A DNA stretch of 64,000 nucleotides from Heterodera schachtii (Eukaryota; Nematoda; Chromadorea; Rhabditida; Heteroderidae): assembly GCA_023374025.1 (NCBI GenBank), contig SIJG01000007.1, positions 2,670,636 through 2,734,635 of the forward strand. Reading direction: 5' to 3'. The translations under genes and the position numbers were made by a program. Below, in pieces: positions 23,001 through 36,227 of this stretch. A model generated the notes under the pieces. The model ran no database searches, was not told the DNA's origin, and saw nothing but the letters and a program-made list of their open reading frames with translations. The stretch's first letter is position 1, and each line of letters starts with the position of its first letter.

Positions 23001-26000
23001 TTAAAAATAATAAACAAATTTAATTAAGTAAAAAATAGATTAGGATAATCCTACTTATGAGCAATTTTAGATATGCATTTATTTAAAAATAATAAACAAA
23101 TTTAATTAAGTAAAAAATAGATTAGGATAATCCTACTTATGAGCAATTTTAGATATGCATTTATTTAAAAATAATAAACAAATTTAATTAAGTAAAAAAT
23201 AGATTTGGATAATCCTACTTATGAGCAATTTTAAATATGCATTTATTTAAAAATAATAAACAAATTTAATTAAGTAAAAAAGAGATTTGGATAATCCTAC
23301 TTATGAGCAATTTTTAAATATGCATTTATTTAAAAATAATAAACAAATTTAATTAAGTAAAAAAGAGATTTGGATAATCCTACTTATGAGCAATTTTAGA
23401 TATGCATTTATTTAAAAATAATAAACAAATTTAATTAAGTAAAAAAGAGATTAGGATAATCCTACTTATTAGCAATTTTAGATATGCATTTATTTAAAAA
23501 TAATAAACAAATTTAATTAAGTAAAAAATAGATTAGGATAATCCTACTTATGAGCAATTTTAGATATGCATTTATTTAAAAATAATAAACAAATTTAATT
23601 AAGTAAAAAATAGATTTGGATAATCCTACTTATGAGCAATTTTTAAATATGCATTTATTTAAAAATAATAAACAAATTTAATTAAGTAAAAAAGAGATTT
23701 GGATAATCCTACTTATGAGCAATTTTAGATATGCATTTATTTAAAAATAATAAACAAATTTAATTAAGTAAAAAATAGATTAGGATAATCCTACTTATGA
23801 GCAATTTTAGATATGCATTTATTTAAAAATAATAAACAAATTTAATTAAGTAAAAAATAGATTAGGATAATCCTACTTATGAGCAATTTTAGATATGCAT
23901 TTATTTAAAAATAATAAACAAATTTAATTAAGTAAAAAATAGATTTGGATAATCCTACTTATGAGCAATTTTAAATATGCATTTATTTAAAAATAATAAA
24001 CAAATTTAATTAAGTAAAAAAGAGATTTGGATAATCCTACTTATGAGCAATTTTTAAATATGCATTTATTTAAAAATAATAAACAAATTTAATTAAGTAA
24101 AAAAGAGATTTGGATAATCCTACTTATGAGCAATTTTAGATATGCATTTATTTAAAAATAATAAACAAATTTAATTAAGTAAAAAAGAGATTAGGATAAT
24201 CCTACTTATTAGCAATTTTAGATATGCATTTATTTAAAAATAATAAACAAATTTAATTAAGTAAAAAATAGATTAGGATAATCCTACTTATGAGCAATTT
24301 TAGATATGCATTTATTTAAAAATAATAAACAAATTTAATTAAGTAAAAAATAGATTTGGATAATCCTACTTATGAGCAATTTTTAAATATGCATTTATTT
24401 AAAAATAATAAACAAATTTAATTAAGTAAAAAAGAGATTTGGATAATCCTACTTATGAGCAATTTTAGATATGCATTTATTTAAAAATAATAAACAAATT
24501 TAATTAAGTAAAAAAGAGATTAGGATAATCCTACTTATTAGCAATTTTAGATATGCATTTATTTAAAAATAATAAACAAATTTAATTAAGTAAAAAATAG
24601 ATTAGGATAATCCTACTTATGAGCAATTTTAGATATGCATTTATTTAAAAATAATAAACAAATTTAATTAAGTAAAAAATAGATTTGGATAATCCTACTT
24701 ATGAGCAATTTTTAAATATGCATTTATTTAAAAATAATAAACAAATTTAATTAAGTAAAAAAGAGATTTGGATAATCCTACTTATGAGCAATTTTAGATA
24801 TGCATTTATTTAAAAATAATAAACAAATTTAATTAAGTAAAAAATAGATTTGGATAATCCTACTTATGAGCAATTTTTAAATATGCATTTATTTAAAAAT
24901 AATAAACAAATTTAATTAAGTAAAAAAGAGATTTGGATAATCCTACTTATGAGCAATTTTTAAATATGCATTTATTTAAAAATAATAAACAAATTTAATT
25001 AAGTAAAAAAGAGATTTGGATAATCCTACTTATGAGCAATTTTTAAATATGCATTTATTTAAAAATAATAAACAAATTTAATTAAGTAAAAAATAGATTA
25101 GGATAATCCTACTTATGAGCAATTTTAGATATGCATTTATTTAAAAATAATAAACAAATTTAATTAAGTAAAAAATAGATTAGGATAATCCTACTTATGA
25201 GCAATTTTAGATATGCATTTATTTAAAAATAATAAACAAATTTAATTAAGTAAAAAATAGATTAGGATAATCCTACTTATGAGCAATTTTTAAATATGCA
25301 TTTATTTAAAAATAATAAACAAATTTAATTAAGTAAAAAAAAGATTTGGATAATCCTACTTATGAGCAATTTTTAAATATGCATTTATTTAAAAATAATA
25401 AACAAATTTAATTAAGTAAAAAAGAGATTTGGATAATCCTACTTATGAGCAATTTTAGATATGCATTTATTTAAAAATAATAAACAAATTTAATTAAGTA
25501 AAAAAGAGATTTGGATAATCCTACTTATGAGCAATTTTTAAATATGCATTTATTTAAAAATAATAAACAAATTTAATTAAGTAAAAAAGAGATTTGGATA
25601 ATCCTACTTATGAGCAATTTTAGATATGCATTTATTTAAAAATAATAAACAAATTTAATTAAGTAAAAAATAGATTAGGATAATCCTACTTATGAGCAAT
25701 TTTTAAATATGCATTTATTTAAAAATAATAAACAAATTTAATTAAGTAAAAAATAGATTAGGATAATCCTACTTATGAGCAATTTTTAAATATGCATTTA
25801 TTTAAAAATAATAAACAAATTTAATTAAGTAAAAAAGAGATTTGGATAATCCTACTTATGAGCAATTTTTAAATATGCATTTATTTAAAAATAATAAACA
25901 AATTTAATTAAGTAAAAAATAGATTTGGATAATCCTACTTATGAGCAATTTTTAAATATGCATTTATTTAAAAATAATAAACAAATTTAATTAAGTAAAA

Positions 26001-29000
26001 AAGAGATTTGGATAATCCTACTTATGAGCAATTTTAGATATGCATTTATTTAAAAATAATAAACAAATTTAATTAAGTAAAAAATAGATTAGGATAATCC
26101 TACTTATGAGCAATTTTTAAATATGCATTTATTTAAAAATAATAAACAAATTTAATTAAGTAAAAAATAGATTAGGATAATCCTACTTATGAGCAATTTT
26201 TAAATATGCATTTATTTAAAAATAATAAACAAATTTAATTAAGTAAAAAAGAGATTTGGATAATCCTACTTATGAGCAATTTTTAAATATGCATTTATTT
26301 AAAAATAATAAACAAATTTAATTAAGTAAAAAAGAGATTTGGATAATCCTACTTATGAGCAATTTTAGATATGCATTTATTTAAAAATAATAAACAAATT
26401 TAATTAAGTAAAAAAGAGATTTGGATAATCCTACTTATGAGCAATTTTAGATATGCATTTATTTAAAAATAATAAACAAATTTAATTAAGTAAAAAAGAG
26501 ATTTGGATAATCCTACTTATGAGCAATTTTTAAATATGCATTTATTTAAAAATAATAAACAAATTTAATTAAGTAAAAAATAGATTAGGATAATCCTACT
26601 TATGAGCAATTTTTAAATATGCATTTATTTAAAAATAATAAACAAATTTAATTAAGTAAAAAAGAGATTTGGATAATCCTACTTATGAGCAATTTTTAAA
26701 TATGCATTTATTTAAAAATAATAAACAAATTTAATAAAGTAAAAAATAGATTTGGATAATCCTACTTATGAGCAATTTTTAAATATGCATTTATTTAAAA
26801 ATAATAAACAAATTTAATTAAGTAAAAAAGAGATTTGGATAATCCTACTTATGAGCAATTTTTAAATATGCATTTATTTAAAAATAATAAACAAATTTAA
26901 TTAAGTAAAAAAGAGATTTGGATAATCCTACTTATGAGCAATTTTTAAATATGCATTTATTTAAAAATAATAAACAAATTTAATTAAGTAAAAAATAGAT
27001 TTGGATAATCCTACTTAGGAGTAATTTTTAAAATATGCATCATTATTTAAAAATAATAAACAAATTTAATTAAGTAAAAAAGAGATTTGGATAATCCTAC
27101 TTATGAGCAATTTTTAAATATGCATTTATTTAAAAATAATAAACAAATTTAATTAAGTAAAAAATAGATTTGGATAATCCTACTTAGGAGTAATTTTTAA
27201 ATATGCATTTATTTAAAAATAATAAACAAATTTAATAAAGTAAAAAATAGATTTGGATAATCCTACTTATGAGCAATTTTTAAATATGCATTTATTTAAA
27301 AATAATAAACAAATTTAATAAAGTAAAAAATAGATTTGGATAATCCTACTTATGAGCAATTTTTAAATATGCATTTATTTAAAAATAATAAACAAATTTA
27401 ATTAAGTAAAAAAGAGATTTGGATAATCCTACTTATGAGCAATTTTTAAATATGCATTTATTTAAAAATAATAAACAAATTTAATAAAGTAAAAAATAGA
27501 TTTGGATAATCCTACTTATGAGCAATTTTTAAATATGCATTTATTTAAAAATAATAAACAAATTTAATTAAGTAAAAAAGAGATTTGGATAATCCTACTT
27601 ATGAGCAATTTTTAAATATGCATTTATTTAAAAATAATAAACAAATTTAATAAAGTAAAAAATAGATTAGGATAATCCTACTTATGAGCAATTTTTAAAT
27701 ATGCATTTATTTAAAAATAATAAACAAATTTAATAAAGTAAAAAATAGATTTGGATAATCCTACTTATGAGCAATTTTTAAATATGCATTTATTTAAAAA
27801 TAATAAACAAATTTAATTAAGTAAAAAATAGATTTGGATAATCCTACTTATGAGCAATTTTTAAATATGCATTTATTTAAAAATAATAAACAATTTAATT
27901 AAGTAAAAAATAGATTAGGATAATCCTACTTATGAGCAATTTTTAAATATGCATTTATTTAAAAATAATAAACAAATTTAATAAAGTAAAAAATAGATTT
28001 GGATAATCCTACTTATGAGCAATTTTTAAATATGCATTTATTTAAAAATAATAAACAAATTTAATTAAGTAAAAAAGAGATTTGGATAATCCTACTTATG
28101 AGCAATTTTTAAATATGCATTTATTTAAAAATAATAAACAAATTTAATAAAGTAAAAAATAGATTTGGATAATCCTACTTATGAGCAATTTTTAAATATG
28201 CATTTATTTAAAAATAATAAACAAATTTAATTAAGTAAAAAAGAGATTTGGATAATCCTACTTATGAGCAATTTTTAAATATGCATTTATTTAAAAATAA
28301 TAAACAAATTTAATTAAGTAAAAAAGAGATTTGGATAATCCTACTTATGAGCAATTTTTAAATATGCATTTATTTAAAAATAATAAACAAATTTAATAAA
28401 GTAAAAAATAGATTTGGATAATCCTACTTATGAGCAATTTTTAAATATGCATTTATTTAAAAATAATAAACAAATTTAATTAAGTAAAAAAGAGATTTGG
28501 ATAATCCTACTTATGAGCAATTTTTAAATATGCATTTATTTAAAAATAATAAACAAATTTAATTAAGTAAAAAAGAGATTTGGATAATCCTACTTATGAG
28601 CAATTTTTAAATATGCATTTATTTAAAAATAATAAACAAATTTAATAAAGTAAAAAATAGATTTGGATAATCCTACTTATGAGCAATTTTTAAATATGCA
28701 TTTATTTAAAAATAATAAACAAATTTAATAAAGTAAAAAATAGATTTGGATAATCCTACTTATGAGCAATTTTTAAATATGCATTTATTTAAAAATAATA
28801 AACAAATTTAATAAAGTAAAAAATAGATTTGGATAATCCTACTTATGAGCAATTTTTAAATATGCATTTATTTAAAAATAATAAACAAATTTAATTAAGT
28901 AAAAAAGAGATTTGGATAATCCTACTTATGAGCAATTTTTAAATATGCATTTATTTAAAAATAATAAACAAATTTAATTAAGTAAAAAAGAGATTTGGAT

Positions 29001-32000
29001 AATCCTACTTATGAGCAATTTTTAAATATGCATTTATTTAAAAATAATAAACAAATTTAATAAAGTAAAAAATAGATTTGGATAATCCTACTTATGAGCA
29101 ATTTTTAAATATGCATTTATTTAAAAATAATAAACAAATTTAATTAAGTAAAAAAGAGATTTGGATAATCCTACTTATGAGCAATTTTTAAATATGCATT
29201 TATTTAAAAATAATAAACAAATTTAATTAAGTAAAAAAGAGATTTGGATAATCCTACTTATGAGCAATTTTTAAATATGCATTTATTTAAAAATAATAAA
29301 CAAATTTAATTAAGTAAAAAATAGATTTGGATAATCCTACTTATGAGCAATTTTTAAATATGCATTTATTTAAAAATAATAAACAAATTTAATAAAGTAA
29401 AAAATAGATTTGGATAATCCTACTTATGAGCAATTTTTAAATATGCATTTATTTAAAAATAATAAAGAAATTTAATAAAGTAAAAAATAGATTTGGATAA
29501 TCCTACTTATGAGCAATTTTTAAATATGCATTTATTTAAAAATAATAAACAAATTTAATAAAGTAAAAAATAGATTTGGATAATCCTACTTATGAGCAAT
29601 TTTTAAATATGCATTTATTTAAAAATAATAAACAAATTTAATAAAGTAAAAAATAGATTTGGATAATCCTACTTATGAGCAATTTTTAAATATGCATTTA
29701 TTTAAAAATAATAAACAAATTTAATAAAGTAAAAAATAGATTTGGATAATCCTACTTATGAGCAATTTTTAAATATGCATTTATTTAAAAATAATAAACA
29801 AATTTAATTAAGTAAAAAAGAGATTTGGATAATCCTACTTATGAGCAATTTTTAAATATGCATTTATTTAAAAATAATAAACAAATTTAATTAAGTAAAA
29901 AAGAGATTTGGATAATCCTACTTATGAGCAATTTTTAAATATGCATTTATTTAAAAATAATAAACAAATTTAATAAAGTAAAAAATAGATTTGGATAATC
30001 CTACTTATGAGCAATTTTTAAATATGCATTTATTTAAAAATAATAAACAAATTTAATTAAGTAAAAAAGAGATTTGGATAATCCTACTTATGAGCAATTT
30101 TTAAATATGCATTTATTTAAAAATAATAAACAAATTTAATTAAGTAAAAAAGAGATTTGGATAATCCTACTTATGAGCAATTTTTAAATATGCATTTATT
30201 TAAAAATAATAAACAAATTTAATTAAGTAAAAAATAGATTTGGATAATCCTACTTATGAGCAATTTTTAAATATGCATTTATTTAAAAATAATAAACAAA
30301 TTTAATAAAGTAAAAAATAGATTTGGATAATCCTACTTATGAGCAATTTTTAAATATGCATTTATTTAAAAATAATAAAGAAATTTAATAAAGTAAAAAA
30401 TAGATTTGGATAATCCTACTTATGAGCAATTTTTAAATATGCATTTATTTAAAAATAATAAACAAATTTAATAAAGTAAAAAATAGATTTGGATAATCCT
30501 ACTTATGAGCAATTTTTAAATATGCATTTATTTAAAAATAATAAACAAATTTAATAAAGTAAAAAATAGATTTGGATAATCCTACTTATGAGCAATTTTT
30601 AAATATGCATTTATTTAAAAATAATAAACAAATTTAATTAAGTAAAAAAGAGATTTGGATAATCCTACTTATGAGCAATTTTTAAATATGCATTTATTTA
30701 AAAATAATAAACAAATTTAATTAAGTAAAAAAGAGATTTGGATAATCCTACTTATGAGCAATTTTTAAATATGCATTTATTTAAAAATAATAAACAAATT
30801 TAATAAAGTAAAAAATAGATTTGGATAATCCTACTTATGAGCAATTTTTAAATATGCATTTATTTAAAAATAATAAACAAATTTAATTAAGTAAAAAAGA
30901 GATTTGGATAATCCTACTTATGAGCAATTTTTAAATATGCATTTATTTAAAAATAATAAACAAATTTAATTAAGTAAAAAAGAGATTTGGATAATCCTAC
31001 TTATGAGCAATTTTTAAATATGCATTTATTTAAAAATAATAAACAAATTTAATTAAGTAAAAAATAGATTTGGATAATCCTACTTATGAGCAATTTTTAA
31101 ATATGCATTTATTTAAAAATAATAAACAAATTTAATAAAGTAAAAAATAGATTTGGATAATCCTACTTATGAGCAATTTTTAAATATGCATTTATTTAAA
31201 AATAATAAAGAAATTTAATAAAGTAAAAAATAGATTTGGATAATCCTACTTATGAGCAATTTTTAAATATGCATTTATTTAAAAATAATAAACAAATTTA
31301 ATTAAGTAAAAAAGAGATTTGGATAATCCTACTTATGAGCAATTTTTAAATATGCATTTATTTAAAAATAATAAACAAATTTAATTAAGTAAAAAAGAGA
31401 TTTGGATAATCCTACTTATGAGCAATTTTTAAATATGCATTTATTTAAAAATAATAAACAAATTTAATAAAGTAAAAAATAGATTTGGATAATCCTACTT
31501 ATGAGCAATTTTTAAATATGCATTTATTTAAAAATAATAAACAAATTTAATTAAGTAAAAAAGAGATTTGGATAATCCTACTTATGAGCAATTTTTAAAT
31601 ATGCATTTATTTAAAAATAATAAACAAATTTAATTAAGTAAAAAAGAGATTTGGATAATCCTACTTATGAGCAATTTTTAAATATGCATTTATTTAAAAA
31701 TAATAAACAAATTTAATTAAGTAAAAAATAGATTTGGATAATCCTACTTATGAGCAATTTTTAAATATGCATTTATTTAAAAATAATAAACAAATTTAAT
31801 AAAGTAAAAAATAGATTTGGATAATCCTACTTATGAGCAATTTTTAAATATGCATTTATTTAAAAATAATAAAGAAATTTAATAAAGTAAAAAATAGATT
31901 TGGATAATCCTACTTATGAGCAATTTTTAAATATGCATTTATTTAAAAATAATAAAGAAATTTAATAAAGTAAAAAATAGATTTGGATAATCCTACTTAT

Positions 32001-32262
32001 GAGCAATTTTTAAATATGCATTTATTTAAAAATAATAAACAAATTTAATTAAGTAAAAAATAGATTTGGATAATCCTACTTATGAGCAATTTTTAAATAT
32101 GCATAATTATTTAAAAATAATAAACAAATAAGTAAAAAATAGATTTGGATAATCCTACTTATGAGTAATTTTTAAAATATGCATCATTATTTAAAAATAA
32201 TAAACAAATTTAATTAAGTAAAAAAGAGATTTGGATAATCCTACTTATGATCACAATTTTTT
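20054..32262 (+). repeat. 12.2-kb satellite array, about 147 monomers of 83 bp
   Basis: The monomer carries TAGATTTGGATAATCCTACT, then TATGAGCAATTTTTAAATATG, then an AT-rich arm ending TTAATTAAGTAAAAAA. Period measured between successive GAGCAA words is 83 bp (20163, 20246). Variants mark higher-order structure. TTATTAGCAATTTTAGATATG recurs near 22645, 23465, 24205 and 24533. AATAAAGAAATTT recurs near 29461, 30375, 31205, 31868 and 31951. These spacings are close to whole multiples of 81-83 bp, often 10 or 11 monomers. The first and last units diverge. The box is in the sense direction of copy D, whose ATG is 274 bp downstream. No coding frame is present. Confidence 0.95.
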
Positions 32263-32325
32263 AAATATTGCATCATTATTTATATAATAAATATTTTATA
32301 ATAAATAAATAAGGCTTATTTGATT

Positions 32326-32370
32326 TATTCTACTTATGATCATTATTTACTTTGCTCTGTTTAAAAGGCC
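32326..32370 (+). promoter_or_regulatory. Single-copy promoter box and TATA-like element of family-1 copy D
   Basis: TTCTACTTATGATCATTATT is the last degenerate relative of the satellite box. About 12 bases after it lie TTTGCTCTGTTTAAAAGGCC, with a TATA-like TTTAAAAGG about 170 bp before the ATG. Copy E has the same order without an array: TTCTTAAGAGCATTATTTT, then TTTTTGCTCTGTATATAAG. That supports this as a real core-promoter context. Confidence 0.5.
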
Positions 32371-32535
32371 GTGCGATTTTCCATTTTTTCATTTTAATAA
32401 TTACTTTAACATATTGAAAAATATAATTAAATTATTCATAAAAAAATTTTTAACTTTTATCTAAATAAATTGGAAAATATAATTTATGCGCCTTTAATTT
32501 CATTTGAATTTTAATTTTATTTCGGAAAGCACATA

Positions 32536-34178
32536 ATGGTTTATTCTATCTCTTTAATTCCTTTTATAATTATTGCTAATTATTTTTTAATTCCATCTTC
32601 AAAAGCAAGTCCATCGGTGAGTAATTATTTAGGAAATTAATTTTATTCATCTATTTTAATTAATTAGGTCGATGATAAAATGCTAATGGCATTTATGAAA
32701 GGTCATCAAGAAACGCAAATTAGTGAATATTCAAAGCAGAAATACGAACTTTACCTTGGCATTGTGTATTATATGAGAAAGAATTGGCAGTGTGACAAAA
32801 TAGCAGAGAAATTTGAAGAATATGAATGGACAGAATGCCAAAAATATCGCAAATATTTGGACATTTTGTACGAATATTTGTACAGAGAATACCTCGGATT
32901 TCCAACAGTGAAGCCAAAATTTGTGTTAAAACACAAAATTGAAATTGAAGGACCGCTGATTTATGTAGTGCATTGTTTGGTGCAAATTTCGCAATTTTAT
33001 TTTAGCGAAGGACAATATTATGGATATAAAATTAACAAAATGTTCAATTATTATGTAATTTTTAAACCAAAATTATTGAATGAGGAGAGATTGAATTATG
33101 AATTTAAATTAGAAAATGAACAAAAAGTGCCAATTAATGAAATGATTTTGCAATTGGCAATTGACACAGCGAATAATTATAAAACAAATGAAAGTGCTGA
33201 AGGAATAATCCGACCTTTTGAAGACAATTTGAAGGAAATGTTGAAAAAAGCGGAAGAGAGGGCAAAAAAAGACAAATCAGAATGGATAGTCGATTTAATA
33301 AATGATGACAAACATTTGATAATTGTGCATTCAAAATTCGATGATCAATGGAATTGGGTGAGACTTAACATTTAATGAAAATTAAATAAATTAAAAATTT
33401 AGACTGAAGATGCTTTCTTTTCGGAATTTGTCAAAGGATTTGCGACAAATTCCGAGAAATTTTATGGCTTATACGAAACTGAGAAAATGAAAAAGCATTG
33501 GACACAAAAATATGAAGCCCATCTTGGCCTTTTGTATTTGATGAGAAAGAATTGGCAATGTGAAAAAATTGAGAAGGAATTTGAAGCACATGAACGGACA
33601 GAATGCCAAAAATTTCGCAAATATTTGCACATTTTGCACGAATATTTATTCCGACTTTATGTTGAAGGTTTATACAATCATTTAGTTAAATTAATTATTT
33701 TTAAATATAATAATAAATATTTTAAGGTAAAAGCGCTGAATTGGCCAATAAATTTCCAGCGGTTAAGCCAATATTTGTAGATTACCGACATCTTTCGTTA
33801 CTTGACATAATCGAAGAACTGACTAAAATTTCGCAATTTTTTTGGAAAAAGGATGACAACGTATTGATGGATATTAATTCGAAAAAATTGTTTTTGAGAA
33901 ATGAGGTCGAATTGAATTATGAATTTAAAGAGGAGGCAAATTGGTTTAGTAAATTGACACAAAATGTTTTGGAAAAAATTAACGGACAAAAAAATTTGCA
34001 AAAAAAGGGATATAAAATTTTAAAATTGTCCAATGAAATTGAAGACGAAGACAATCTTCGACAAGAATTTGAGGAAAAAATGGAAAAAATGTACACAAAT
34101 ACGAAAGAAAAAGCAGAATTGGAAAAAGCAAAATATGATGACAAATTTTTCGCTTTCATTTCGTCGCCATTTGCATGA
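32536..34178 (+). CDS. Family-1 copy D, intact four-exon gene: putative secreted two-module protein
   Basis: Exons are 32536-32616, 32668-33357, 33403-33667 and 33727-34178, with donors GTGAGT, GTGAGA and GTTTAT and acceptors TTAG, TTAG and TTAAG. The phases 0, 0, 1 chain to about 495 aa with no internal stop. Exon 1 encodes a hydrophobic leader (MVYSISLIPFIIIANYFLIP), signal-peptide-like. Two internal modules repeat. Module 1 (about 30-257) has YLGIVYYMRKNWQCDKIAEK, TECQKYRKYLDILYEYLYR, VKPKFV, LLNEERLNYEFK. Module 2 (about 258-495) has HLGLLYLMRKNWQCEKIEKE, TECQKFRKYLHILHEYLFR, VKPIFV, LRNEVELNYEFK. The C-terminus is Lys/Glu-rich, probably helical, ending SSPFA. No family I can name. Other copies in the window are broken, so this is likely the only full-length one here. 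A secreted, duplicated gene could be an effector; that is inference. Confidence 0.8.
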
Positions 34179-34496
34179 AAAATTCCTTCGTTCGTCTCCA
34201 CAAAAATCATTGGCTTTTTGGAATTTGAATTTTCTTTTCACTTTTTCACTGCTTTTTCCTTTCCTTCTGTTCTACACTTTTGCTTTTCCTTTTCACATTT
34301 TATAAATTTCATTTATTATATTCAAAAATAAATTAAAATAATTTTAATTTGTGTTTTTCATTTCATTTTTTCTCAGCAGAATATTCACTTCACAAAATTT
34401 GCCTGCTACACAACATTTGGGGATTTATAATTTGTAGAGCGCCGGCATTTGGGGACCAGACACTTAAGGATTCCTCCGACATTGTGGACAAAAGGC

Positions 34497-34872
34497 CAAG
34501 GGCGTAGCCAGACTCTTGGCTTTGGGGGGGGGGGGGCTGAAGTCAAAAATTCGATTTTTAGGGGTGTATTTTGGTTTTTTGAAATCCCGAATTATGGGGG
34601 TGTATTTTACAAAAATTTTCGCCGTTTTTCGCCAAAAAATTAATATTTTTTGCCATTTTTTCCTCCATTTTTCAAAAATATGGTAAATGGGGGTCCGACG
34701 GTGCCGATAGGCGTCGCCGGGAAATTTTTTGAGTATTTTTAATGCAATTTTGTTAAGAAAATTGTTTAAAATTTCAAAAAAATTTACTGAAATTTTTTAC
34801 TTTTTGGGTTTCGGGGGGGGGGGGGGGGGGGGGCTTTAGCCCCCTCAGCCCCCCCCCCTGCCTACGCCCTTG
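34497..34872. mobile_element. CAAGGGCGTAG-type TIR element, 376 bp
   Basis: Left terminus CAAGGGCGTAGCC, right terminus the complement of GCAAGGGCGTAGGC, flanked by the direct 8-bp duplication CAAAAGGC (34489-34496 and 34873-34880). Internal runs of G and C lie near both ends. A 26-base hairpin (34695-34720) sits in the middle. It is non-autonomous and probably hAT-like. Confidence 0.85.
34695..34720. repeat. Dispersed 26-bp GC hairpin module (imperfect copy)
   Basis: CCGACGGTGCC, loop GATA, GGCGTCGCCGG. The other copies are 48036-48061, 54643-54668 and 59013-59038, with diverged relatives at about 15950 and 53385 (intron 1 of family-2 copies A and B) and a half copy at about 50637-50652. 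All are followed by an A/T-rich GGGAAATTTTTTGA context. Confidence 0.7.
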
Positions 34873-34999
34873 CAAAAGGCTATTTGGGAACCGAAATTTT
34901 TGGGATTTCAATGAAAATGAATTTAAAAAAATATCTTAAATAATTCAGTACTAAGCCCAAAACTTGCGACAAAATTATGTCTGCTTTTGCCAGAGTTTT

Positions 35000-35170
35000 A
35001 TTACGGGAAGAATTTGAGCAAAAAATGGAAAAAATCTGCACTAATACGAAAGAAAAAGCAGAATCGGAAAAAGCAATTGAAAATGCAGCAAAAAAATGGG
35101 GAACCAAAACAATCTTGAAAGTGAATATGATGACAAATTTGGCACTTTCAATTCATCGCCATTTTCATAA
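35000..35170 (+). pseudogene. Duplicate fragment of a family-1 last exon
   Basis: EEFEQKMEKICTNTKEKAE closely matches the C-terminal segment of copy D (EEFEEKMEKMYTNTKEKAE). After an extra Ala/Lys stretch the frame shifts, and the usual ending DDKF..F.SSPF-stop is found in another frame, ending at 35168-35170. Only this 3' piece is present, lying about 800 bp downstream of copy D and separated from it by the 34497-34872 element. Confidence 0.6.
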
Positions 35171-35671
35171 ATCTTTTGGTGACATAAAATCCGGGCTTTT
35201 TGGTATATCATTTCCCATTTCCTGTTTAATTATTATGTTCAATTTTCACTGTTATTCCTTCTGTCTACACTTTGCTTTTCCATTTCACATTTAAAAATTT
35301 CATTTTTTTTTAATTTAAATAAAGTTGGAATAAAAACTGTTCTTCCCGCGGTTGATCGAATTTTAAAAAATGGAATGGGTTTAAGAGTGAGTGATAAATT
35401 TTGTGTTCCCATCGGCTATTACCGTATTTTCTCTAATTATGGCCCTGTCTCCATTAAAGGCCCTGTCTCCAATTATCCCCCCCTTTCTGAAGAGGTTGAA
35501 AAATAATCCCCCCGGGGCCTTAATTAGAGCAAATACGGTTTATTGGAAGATATTCTAAGGACAGTTAATTGATCAAGTCCATAAACTAATTACTCATTAG
35601 AGATTGTTTTTGAACAAAAAATAGTGTCTAAATGAATATATAATAAATATATGTGCATTAACTAAAATTCA

Positions 35672-35885
35672 ATTTTTGCTTTATTATAAGGCTGGTTATT
35701 TTTTAATAGGTATTAGCTAAATTCTTAATTAAAAAAAACTTTATTTAATTCATTTTTTAATAAAAAATTGAAGCACTAATTAATGCGCTTATTAATTTCC
35801 ATTTGAACATTTATTTTCTTTAAGAAAAACCTAATATTTTATTCTTTTTGTATAATTCCTTTTATTATTATCATTTCGGTAGCCA
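35672..35885 (+). pseudogene. Relic family-1 promoter and exon 1
   Basis: TTGCTTTATTATAAGGCTGG (TATA-like, 35685-35690) is followed after about 145 bp by a stretch matching the leader exon of copy D, but with ATA in place of the ATG (35834-35836) and no GTGAGT donor. No further exon is found before the reverse-strand gene at 36228. The rest of 35171-36227 holds nothing I can support. Confidence 0.45.
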
Positions 35886-36227
35886 AACTTTTTCTCTACT
35901 AACTTGCAAAATTTCAAATAAAATTATCCAATTCAACATGAGTTATGGCAGAAATAATACTTATTTTCATACAACTTTTTCTTAAGTAAAATTTGGTTGC
36001 TTTTAAACAAAGTTATGCCATGTTTTGTCGAAAAAATCGCTAAATGGCGGATTTTACGAAACGACCCAGCATGCTTCCTAATTGTTGTCAATTTGGTACT
36101 TTTTGATTTTCCTAAGCAATTAATTGATTTTTCTTACATTTTTTTTTTGCATTTTAAGACAAATTCCAAAAAAAAACACAGGTCTAGGCTTTTTGTCGAT
36201 GTTCAAAGCATTGCTTTTTTCTTCTCG

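Noticed and set aside
20054..32262. CRISPR-like array
   Set aside because: Repeats are contiguous 83-bp monomers without unique spacers, in a eukaryotic setting; it is a satellite.
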